Shown: positions 57,593 through 64,000 of the stretch, piece after piece | Layout: each line of letters starts with the position of its first letter | How positions within the stretch are numbered: position 1 is the first letter of the stretch | From: Rhodothermales bacterium | GTDB taxonomy: Bacteria; Bacteroidota; Rhodothermia; Rhodothermales; Bin80 | Length of the DNA: 64,000 bases | NCBI GenBank assembly: GCA_958296045.1 | Contig: CATQHT010000003.1 | Span: 2,057,246 to 2,121,245, forward strand | Reading direction: 5' to 3' | Position numbers and translations under genes: made by a program | Notes under the pieces: model-generated | Told to the model about the DNA's origin: nothing | Database searches by the model: none | What the model saw: the letters and a program-made list of their open reading frames with translations, nothing else

Positions 57593-57933
57593 CGCTGGGG
57601 CCGTCGCACCGGTTTCATTATTACCGGGAGCCTACGGACATGCGCAAGGGTTTTGACGGGTTGTGCGGTCTGGTGCGCTCGGGCATGAAGCGTGATCCTC
57701 TCTCGGGCGATGTGTTCGTTTTCATCAACCGCCGTCGGACCCATGCAAAATTCTTGGTGTGGGATCGGAGTGGTTGGGTCGTGTACTACAAGCGTCTCGA
57801 GTCGGGTACGTTCGAGCTTCCTTGCAGTGGCACTCCAGATTGGGCGCAGATCGTTTGCCTTCTGGAGGGTGTGGCGCTGAATTCTGTTCGTTATCGTCGG
57901 CGTTACTCACGGCTGGCAGTGTCGCAGGGATGA
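57586..57933 (+). CDS. tnpB: IS66 accessory protein TnpB
   Basis: 115 residues, nearly the standard length for IS66 orf2: FHYYREPTDMRKGFDGLCGL, VFVFINRRRTHAKFLVWDRS, GWVVYYKRLESGTFELP. Required for transposition of IS66 elements, exact role unknown. Overlaps tnpA by seven bases. Confidence 0.92.
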   Translation: MLALGPSHRFHYYREPTDMRKGFDGLCGLVRSGMKRDPLSGDVFVFINRRRTHAKFLVWDRSGWVVYYKRLESGTFELPCSGTPDWAQIVCLLEGVALNSVRYRRRYSRLAVSQG

Positions 57934-57986
57934 AATTTATTTTCGTGTAGTATCTTACTTGGGGGACTGTGTGCTTAGAGGGTGGT

Positions 57987-59711
57987 ATGAACCCTATGGC
58001 CGCACACAAGCCTCCTATCGTGCTTTCTTCGGCCCCGGCTGGGAACTCGGCGTCGATCATCGCTTCCCTGGAGGCGAGGCTAATGGAGGAGCGCCGCGTG
58101 AGGTTGAAGGCAGAGGCGGAGGTTGGACGGTTGCGTCACGAAAACAGCAGCGTTTGCAAGGAGAGGGACGGCTACCGTGACCGTCTGAAGTTAGTCAAGG
58201 CTGAACGCGATGCCCTTCTGAACTTGGTCCACGGTGCGAAGAATGAGCGCTTTGTGCCCAACGATGGGGCGGGCCCCGAGGAGAACTCCTTGTTTTCCGA
58301 TGACGACGAGCCGTCGTCAGAGGTCGAGCCGTCGCCAGATACGGACAAGGCGCGCCCTGAGGCCTCGAAGCGCAAAGCGGTTTCGCAGAAACCGAAGCGG
58401 ACACGCCGCCGCCTTCAAGCCGGTTTTCCGCCCCACCTTGAGCGCGACATGGCCGTCCTCGAGCCCGAGGAAGATGTCTCGGGCATGAAGCGCATAGGCT
58501 TTGTAGATAAAGAGACGCTACATGTAGTGCATCTTAAGGTGATCGTCAAAGTGCTCAGGCGGTACAAGTACGCTCGTAGTGAGACGACGGATGGTAATGG
58601 CGAGCGTTCGGACGAGGATGACGGTCCGAGCCCCATCGTCATCGCACCGTCACCGCCCCGCCTGAGCGAGAAATGTATGGCTGAGCCAAGCCTGCTCGCT
58701 CATGTAACCGCCGCTAAGTACCTGGATCACCTTCCTCTCTACCGCCAGCGAAAACAGTTCTTACGGCAACAACTCCCGATTTCCAGCTCGACCCTGGGTG
58801 ACTGGATCGGCCTGGTAGCATTCCACTTGGGGGCCCTCTATGATGCGCTCAAGAAAGAGGCCCTTCAGAGCGGCTACCTATGCGTGGACGAGACCACCAT
58901 TGCGGTGCAAGATCGTAGCAAGGTCGGGGCACATCACCGTGGGTATTTCTGGGTGCACCGTGCACCGGAGCTCGGACTCGTGTGGATGGAGTATCGTAAG
59001 GGCCGTGACCAGCAAGGGCTGATCCACTCTTTGCAGACCTTCGGGGGTCACATTCAGTGCGATGGCCTCGCAGCCTACAACGCTCTTGGCCGCAATCCGA
59101 ACATCGTTTTACACGGATGCTGGGCCCATGCCCGACGCTATTTCGTCCGGGCGCAGCAGAGCTATTCGGAGCGGGCCGAGCATGTGCTGACGAGGATTCA
59201 GCAGTTGTACATGATTGAGCGCAGGCTGCGCGAGGCGGGCTGCACGCCAGAGGAACGCTACCAGGCGCGCCAAAAAGAGGCGGTCCCCATCCTGAAAGAC
59301 CTGAAGGCATGGCTTCAAGCGCACTTCGGCACGCCACGCAGCGTTTGGGGCAAAGCCGTGGGCTATACCCTGAATCAGTGGGACAAGCTGTTTCGATACA
59401 CCCGCTTCGGGCGCGTTGAGATAGACAACAACCTCGTGGAAAACTCCATCCGGCCGTTGGCTCTGGGCCGCAAAAACTACATGCACGCCGGATCACACGA
59501 TGCAGCCCAACGCGCAGCCGTCATCTACTCGTTGCTGGCAACCTGCAACCTGCAAGGCATAGCCGACCCCCAAGATTGGCTCGAGGATGTGCTAACGCGC
59601 ATGCCTACGCACACCGCAGATATTCGTGAGCTGCTACCCCAACAGTGGACCGAGCGTCCAAGCTCCGCGACCTCACAGGCATTGCTCCCAGCGATGCGGG
59701 CCTGCGCATAA
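57987..59711 (+). CDS. tnpC: IS66 transposase TnpC
   Basis: About 574 residues from the ATG at 57987 (alternatives are the GTG at 57969 and the ATG at 57996). An N-terminal coiled coil (LEARLMEERRVRLKAEAEVG) is followed by an acidic linker, then the DDE domain with GYLCVDETTIAVQDRSK (Asp), GGHIQCDGLAAYNALG (Asp), HGCWAHARRYFV and RFGRVEIDNNLVENSIRPLA (Glu). The C-terminal LEDVLTRMPTHTADIRELLP is intact. The element therefore has all three genes and may be active. Confidence 0.94.
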   Translation: MNPMAAHKPPIVLSSAPAGNSASIIASLEARLMEERRVRLKAEAEVGRLRHENSSVCKERDGYRDRLKLVKAERDALLNLVHGAKNERFVPNDGAGPEENSLFSDDDEPSSEVEPSPDTDKARPEASKRKAVSQKPKRTRRRLQAGFPPHLERDMAVLEPEEDVSGMKRIGFVDKETLHVVHLKVIVKVLRRYKYARSETTDGNGERSDEDDGPSPIVIAPSPPRLSEKCMAEPSLLAHVTAAKYLDHLPLYRQRKQFLRQQLPISSSTLGDWIGLVAFHLGALYDALKKEALQSGYLCVDETTIAVQDRSKVGAHHRGYFWVHRAPELGLVWMEYRKGRDQQGLIHSLQTFGGHIQCDGLAAYNALGRNPNIVLHGCWAHARRYFVRAQQSYSERAEHVLTRIQQLYMIERRLREAGCTPEERYQARQKEAVPILKDLKAWLQAHFGTPRSVWGKAVGYTLNQWDKLFRYTRFGRVEIDNNLVENSIRPLALGRKNYMHAGSHDAAQRAAVIYSLLATCNLQGIADPQDWLEDVLTRMPTHTADIRELLPQQWTERPSSATSQALLPAMRACA

Positions 59712-60470
59712 GAGCTCTGCGCCACTGCTGAGCGCCACTTCTGCACTGCCGCGCGCAGGCATCCAAGCGCTTGCGCCTGCCGACCGCTAGCATTCCCGCA
59801 GCCCCCGTCGGCCCGCTCCAGCAGCGGCTTGAGCCCAGTAACCCCCGCAAGGGGCGCCGCCAACCAGATGCGCCCAGCATGTGCCGACGACGAGTCGACT
59901 ACGGTACGGGATCGAACGCAGACTACGCGAGGCGGGCTGCACGCCGACCGACCGCTACAAGGCGCGTCAAAGAGAAGCGGTCCCCATCCCTGGAAGACCT
60001 GAAGGCATCGCTTCAAGAACACATCAACGCGCAACTGGCATCTACGCGCTGCTAGAAACCTCCAACACTTAGATGCCCAAGACGGGCTCGAAGATGTGGT
60101 AGCGCGCGTGCCCACACCTACCACAGCACTACGCGAGCCGCTCCCCCAGCGGCGGACCTACCTTGAAACTTCCGCGACCCCACAGACACCGCTCCCACCA
60201 GGGCGTGCCTGCGCATAAGACCCGCTGTGCCACTCCCAAGCGCGAGACATGCACCGCACTGCGCAGGCGCCCAAGCACCCTGCGCATGCCTACCGCTACC
60301 ATCCCCGCAGCGCCCAGCGGTCCGCTCCAGCAGCGGCCCTAGCACAGTAGCCCCAGCAAGATGTGCCGCTCAAAAGCACGCGCCACCGTGCATTCCATGG
60401 CCTGAAGGCAAACACGACGGCGAAAAATAGTCCTCGGCACGCTACCAGTCAGCTGAAATACCCCCGAAAA
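59712..60470 (+). pseudogene. Repeated tnpC-end remnants inside IS66
   Basis: After the tnpC stop, shortened echoes of its 3' part occur: ERRLREAGCTPTDRYKARQR (about 59905-59970) and LEDVVARVPTPTTALREPLP (about 60088-60150), each followed by similar non-coding tail sequence. They look like tandem deletion copies of the IS66 right end. Confidence 0.7.
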
Positions 60471-60491
60471 ATCGGATTTTCGGACGGATAC

Positions 60492-61066
60492 GGTACAACT
60501 GGAGGTCTGCCGCATCTTACCACCGATGCTATCGGAACGCACGAGGCGATAACCCCAGCGCACCTCCCCCTTCGTGGTGTGCGATGTGATGGCCCGGATA
60601 TACATCGGACATCAAGGTACATCCTATGAGACTGTGAATAGGGTACACAACCCCACACTTATCATTAGGTACGACAAGAAGAGCTCTTTGGTAGTCGTGC
60701 TTCGCGAGAATCAGCATTTCTTCACAAAACTTACCGAAAAACGATCACATCACGCCGGATTCCGGCCCTGCGGGGCACAGGTCAGGGTAGCCTACCGCCG
60801 CGAGCCCTAGAAAAGAGACGAAGTCGGACCAAGGGGCTGAATCCACCATAGGATCCCATTGTTATCGCCAGCCCACGTATTCTGGACCCACTGGGTGATG
60901 CGTAGACCCAGCCTGTCGCGCCCGATTCCTACAGCACCTTTGCGCTGGCTGCCAAACGAATGCACTGAGCGCCCAGCCAAGGAATCTCCGCGCGTGCGTC
61001 CCGGGAGGCCATAGCTTCGATACCGTCACCCGCAGACGCAGCCCAGTCCGATCCCAATACGGGTGC
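60492..61066. other. IS1634 N-terminal remnant and gene-free upstream region of gmk
   Basis: The minus strand 60605-60500 encodes MYIRAITSHTTKGEVRWGYR, the IS1634 transposase start. The remaining ~450 bases up to gmk have no gene. Confidence 0.55.
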
Positions 61067-61651
61067 ATGCGTTTCAAACGCATGCGGAAACGCAACGCCC
61101 TTATCATCATTACCGCACCCAGCGGGGCAGGTAAGACCTCAATCCTGGAGGGTGTCCGCAAGCTGCTGCCCGCACTGCACTATGCGGTCTCGGTCACGAC
61201 ACGAGCACCAAGACCCGGCGAAACAGACGGACATGACTACAGATTCGTGACCGCGGCGGAGTTTCAGCAACTCATTCAGGAGGACAAACTGGTAGAATAT
61301 GAAGAAGTCTATCCAGGGCTGTTCTACGGCACGCAGCGCTCAGAGCTTGCGCGCGCTTGCGACCAAGAACCAGTCATCCTCGACCTAGATGTTAAAGGAG
61401 CCACATGCCTCAATAAGCAGCTTAGCGACACATGCCTGACGATCTTTGTTAGCCCACCCAGTTTGGCAACGCTCAAAAGGCGGCTCGTCCATCGTGGTAC
61501 AGAGTCTGAAGCCTCCCTGGAAGCGCGACTTGAGCGGACCAACGATGAGATGCGCTACGCTGATACGTTTGACGAAGTCGTGGTCAACAACGATCTCGAT
61601 AAGGCCGTCGCCCAAACAGCAGCCCTCATCCAGAATTACCTCGCGCAATGA
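61067..61651 (+). CDS. gmk: Guanylate kinase
   Basis: A 194-residue enzyme phosphorylating GMP to GDP. P-loop APSGAGKTSILEG, GMP-binding VSVTTRAPRPGETDGHDYRF and VEYEEVYPGLFYGT, and ILDLDVKGATCL are present. The ATG at 61082 (MRKRNALIII) gives the more usual N-terminus; 61067 is the longest start. The stop overlaps the coaBC ATG (ATGA at 61648-61651). Confidence 0.96.
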   Translation: MRFKRMRKRNALIIITAPSGAGKTSILEGVRKLLPALHYAVSVTTRAPRPGETDGHDYRFVTAAEFQQLIQEDKLVEYEEVYPGLFYGTQRSELARACDQEPVILDLDVKGATCLNKQLSDTCLTIFVSPPSLATLKRRLVHRGTESEASLEARLERTNDEMRYADTFDEVVVNNDLDKAVAQTAALIQNYLAQ

Positions 61652-62850
61652 CAGCAGCCGGCAAACTGGAGGGGCGAACGATTCTGTTGGGGGTGACCGG
61701 AAGTATCGCCGCCTATAAAGCCCCCCTCCTGGTGCGCCTCCTGGTGCACAACGGCGCCACAGTGCAGGTGCTCACCACACCCGCCGCCGCACACTTCGTC
61801 ACGCTGGAAACCCTGGCTACAGTATCTGGGCGACCTGTGCTGAGCGATATGTTCGCAGGAGGCAATACCTGGACGCAACATGTGGAGCTGGGCCTTAAGG
61901 CGGACCTGCTTCTTATCGCGCCGCTCTCCGCACACACCCTGGCAAAGGTGGCGCATGGATTCGCCGACAACACGGTGGCTGCCACTGCATTGACTGCGCG
62001 CTGCCCCGTGCTGCTCTGCCCAGCGATGGACCACTATATGTACCTTAACGCTGCGGTCCGTGCTAACCTCGATCTGGTACAGGCGCGTGGCATCCATGTG
62101 ATGGCCCCCGAGTGGGGTGCACTCGCCAGCGGCCTTACCGGAACGGGGCGGCTGCCTGAACCGGCAGACATCTTCCAGGAAGTCGTGCGCACCGTTCGCC
62201 TTGGCCATTCGCTTAGGGGCAAGCGAGCACTGGTTACCGCTGGCCCCACCCGCGAACCCCTCGATGCGGTCCGTGTGCTTACCAACCGCTCCACCGGCAC
62301 CATGGGCTACTGCCTCGCCGAAGCGCTGGCCGTGCGTGGCGCCGACGTGACGCTGGTTTCTGGCCCCACACAACTGAGCACGCCGCCTGGGGTGCAGCGC
62401 ATTAACGTGGAAACAGCGGCTGAGATGCACGCGGCCGTGCTGGATGCCGCCGATCGCGACCTGGTCTTTATGGCCGCCGCAGTGGCCGACTTTGCGCCAC
62501 TCGTGCGCGCTGACAACAAGATCAGCAAGCAAGAAGCCCCCGCTGACGTGCCGCTGCGTCCCACGACGGATATCCTTAAAGACCTGGGACAGCACAAACG
62601 CTCAGGACAGCTCTTGGTAGGATTTGCGATGGAAACCGGCAACGGCCACGCCAACGCCCTCAGGAAGCTCAAGCAGAAAAACCTTGACTTTATCGTGCTC
62701 AACTACGTGAATCAGGCAGGGGCCGGCTTTGGAACAGGCACCAACCAAGTCACACTGTTTGGCCGGGACGGCGCCCACAAGGCGCTGCCCGTCATGCCCA
62801 AGCGCGCCGTAGCAGAAGAGCTTCTAAAGCTTATCCTGCGCCATTCTTAA
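61648..62850 (+). CDS. coaBC: Phosphopantothenoylcysteine decarboxylase / phosphopantothenate-cysteine ligase
   Basis: A 400-residue bifunctional coenzyme A enzyme. The flavin decarboxylase half (CoaC) has LLGVTGSIAAYKAPLLVRLL, the active His in WTQHVELGLKADLLLIAPLS and CPAMDHYMY. The ligase half (CoaB) from about residue 190 has ALVTAGPTREPLDAVRVLTN, FMAAAVADFAP and LVGFAMETG. It is coupled to gmk by an ATGA overlap. Confidence 0.96.
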   Translation: MTAAGKLEGRTILLGVTGSIAAYKAPLLVRLLVHNGATVQVLTTPAAAHFVTLETLATVSGRPVLSDMFAGGNTWTQHVELGLKADLLLIAPLSAHTLAKVAHGFADNTVAATALTARCPVLLCPAMDHYMYLNAAVRANLDLVQARGIHVMAPEWGALASGLTGTGRLPEPADIFQEVVRTVRLGHSLRGKRALVTAGPTREPLDAVRVLTNRSTGTMGYCLAEALAVRGADVTLVSGPTQLSTPPGVQRINVETAAEMHAAVLDAADRDLVFMAAAVADFAPLVRADNKISKQEAPADVPLRPTTDILKDLGQHKRSGQLLVGFAMETGNGHANALRKLKQKNLDFIVLNYVNQAGAGFGTGTNQVTLFGRDGAHKALPVMPKRAVAEELLKLILRHS

Positions 62851-62853
62851 CAC

Positions 62854-62874
62854 TGTGGATAAGGGTGTGGATAA
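62854..62874. promoter_or_regulatory. Two tandem perfect DnaA boxes
   Basis: TGTGGATAA (complement of the consensus TTATCCACA) occurs at 62854-62862 and again at 62866-62874, same orientation, 12 bases apart, just after coaBC and before udg and dnaB. It could mediate DnaA control of the downstream genes or mark proximity to an origin. Confidence 0.7.
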
Positions 62875-62966
62875 ATGGCGCAAAAGACGTTCGCCACACA
62901 TCTTGAAAAGCCGACGCGCGTACGGGTAACTTGCGTGCATCGTTTGTCCGTCAAATTCTTTACGCA

Positions 62967-63662
62967 ATGGTGGATGTTCTGGCCGAGCTGCGTGCTGGCC
63001 TAGCGCAAGAGATAGCCCTTCAAGGCCCCATCATACCCGGTGCCAGCTTTGTCGACCATATGCGGGCACGCGTACCGAAAGACTCTCCCTTGCACCAGTG
63101 CCACTCCCTTGATGAGGTGGCTGCCTTTGTCCGCAGCCATGTGCTGATTCCCATCGACAAGCATCGTACGCATGCCGTCCCGGGAGCCGGCAACCCGCAC
63201 GCGGACCTCGTCTTCGTTGGGGAAGCACCCGGAAAACAGGAAGACGAACAGGGACTGCCCTTTGTCGGGCCCGCTGGCAAACTGCTTACCAAAATCCTGA
63301 AAGCCATTGACCTGGATCGGGACGAAGTGTTTATCACCAACATCCTGAAGACGCGGCCGCCGGGCAACCGAAATCCAGAACCGGAAGAGATTGCCAAACA
63401 CCTACCCATACTCTACCAGCAGCTGTCGCTGATTCAGCCAAAGATCCTGTGCTGCCTCGGTAAGGTTGCGGGAAACGCGCTGCTGAAATGCACCGAGGCC
63501 CTGGGCACGATGCGGCAGCGAGAACACAACTTTTTTGGCATTTCGCTCATGGTCACGTATCACCCCTCAGCCCTGTTGCGTAACCCGCGGTGGAAACGAC
63601 CCACGTGGGAGGATGTAAAGGTGCTGCGCGACAGGAACCGTGCCCTTCAGGTTCTCGTGTAG
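62967..63662 (+). CDS. Uracil-DNA glycosylase, family 4-like, without Fe-S cysteines
   Basis: About 231 residues from the ATG at 62967; a TTG at 62931 would add 12. The catalytic block VFVGEAPGKQEDEQGLPFVG with PAGKLLTKIL and the substrate loop VTYHPSALLRNP are those of family-4 glycosylases that remove uracil from DNA. The four cysteines that normally hold a 4Fe-4S cluster are absent: the pre-HRTHAVPGAGNP segment has none, ILKTRPPGNRNPEP has Thr where Cys is usual, and EEIAKHLPILYQQ lacks the last. Glycosylase function is likely, but the fold must be stabilised otherwise. Confidence 0.85.
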   Translation: MVDVLAELRAGLAQEIALQGPIIPGASFVDHMRARVPKDSPLHQCHSLDEVAAFVRSHVLIPIDKHRTHAVPGAGNPHADLVFVGEAPGKQEDEQGLPFVGPAGKLLTKILKAIDLDRDEVFITNILKTRPPGNRNPEPEEIAKHLPILYQQLSLIQPKILCCLGKVAGNALLKCTEALGTMRQREHNFFGISLMVTYHPSALLRNPRWKRPTWEDVKVLRDRNRALQVLV

Positions 63663-63784
63663 GCGAGACACGCAGTCGCCTGTTCACAGCATTCACCTGA
63701 GCAAAAGCGCCTGGGCGCAGTAGCACCCTTCTTCACCTAGCTCCTGGCGGCGCCCCTGGGGCGAAACCGCAACCTGTCTGACAC

Positions 63785-64000
63785 TTGAGTAATAACGGAC
63801 GCATACCACCGCAGGCAGTGGATTTCGAGCGGGCCATCCTAGGCGCCATGCTCCTCGAACCAGATGCCGTCCAACTGGCTATCGAGCACCTGCAACCAGA
63901 GTATTTCTTCCAACCAAAGAACGCGCGCATCTTCGAGGCCATCTGCAGCCTGTTTGTTGAGGATGTGGGGATAGACCTCTTAACGGTGAAAGAGGCGCTG
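63785..64000 (+). CDS. dnaB: Replicative DNA helicase DnaB, 5' part
   Basis: The window ends inside the gene. The frame begins at TTG 63785 (in-frame stop TGA directly before, no ATG available) and reads PPQAVDFERAILGAMLLEPD and QPEYFFQPKNARIFEAICSL, the N-terminal domain of DnaB that packs the hexamer and binds primase. The ATPase domain lies beyond the window. Confidence 0.88.
   Translation, partial: MSNNGRIPPQAVDFERAILGAMLLEPDAVQLAIEHLQPEYFFQPKNARIFEAICSLFVEDVGIDLLTVKEAL

Larger units (their letters stand above)
57183..60491 (+). mobile_element. Complete IS66-family element with target duplication
   Basis: Ends are GTATCCGTCCGAAAGTCTGC on the left and the inverted TCGGACGGATAC on the right. 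GGTACAAC flanks both sides (57175-57182 and 60492-60499), the 8-bp duplication expected for IS66. It carries tnpA, tnpB and tnpC. At 3.3 kb it is longer than typical (~2.5-2.7 kb) because ~750 bases of extra tnpC-end remnants lie before the right end. Confidence 0.93.

Noticed and set aside
1-64000. tRNA and rRNA genes
   Set aside because: Looked for T-loop patterns and conserved rRNA segments on both strands and saw none that hold up by eye; a covariance scan would be decisive.

Overview
The window looks like a large accessory (defence and mobile-element) island from a moderately GC-rich Gram-negative bacterium, ending in a conserved housekeeping block. A TonB-dependent receptor with an N-terminal carboxypeptidase-like domain, and the gmk-coaBC-udg-dnaB block, point to the Bacteroidota/Rhodothermota side of the tree. 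This placement is an inference from gene content, not a phylogeny.

Layout. 0-9.5 kb: a large serine recombinase, transposase remnants, an intact IS110 element with a candidate bridge RNA in front, a two-gene EcoRI-type adenine methylase / DUF262-HNH nuclease cassette, and a broken IS30 transposase. 10-19 kb: a degraded antisense group II intron, then a compact type III-B (Cmr) CRISPR effector operon: cmr2 (Cas10, HD and GGDD intact), cmr3, cmr4, cmr5, one gene in which Cmr6 and Cmr1 are fused, and a CARF-HEPN ancillary nuclease. 20-28 kb: a collapsed IS66 remnant, a solute-binding-protein gene cut short, and two tandem ~1060-residue single-chain restriction-modification enzymes whose 3' ends are almost identical. 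29-30 kb: a MobC-like protein and a relaxase. 30-39 kb: a three-gene operon resembling the DptF/DptG/DptH phosphorothioation-linked restriction genes, with no dnd modification genes in the window.

39-47 kb: a CRISPR array of 12 repeats and 11 spacers, with leader and cas2 on its right. cas1 is broken by an ISAzo13-family element (flanked by a 9-bp direct repeat), an in-frame stop and loss of its 5' end. A membrane-anchored Ser/Thr kinase-like gene lies on the same strand downstream of the array, and a lone copy of the CRISPR repeat lies beyond it, as if the kinase gene had split the array. No cas6 is visible.

47-54 kb: a leftward chromosomal-type cluster of folA, a MamK-like actin, an N-acetylmuramoyl-L-alanine amidase and thyA, then a ZnuD-like TonB receptor with long His/Asp/Glu-rich loops and a small Cys-containing exported protein. 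54-60.5 kb: a graveyard of IS66, IS21 and IS1634 pieces, including an IS66 element with an exact 8-bp target duplication nested in an IS1634 remnant. 61-64 kb: gmk, coaBC, a family-4-like uracil-DNA glycosylase without the usual Fe-S cysteines, and the start of dnaB, with two perfect DnaA boxes between coaBC and udg.

Reading together: interference looks complete (active-type Cas10, RNA-cleaving backbone, cyclic-oligoadenylate-responsive CARF-HEPN effector), while adaptation looks dead (cas1 pseudogene). The array would therefore be a frozen memory served by Cmr. No tRNA or rRNA gene was seen.
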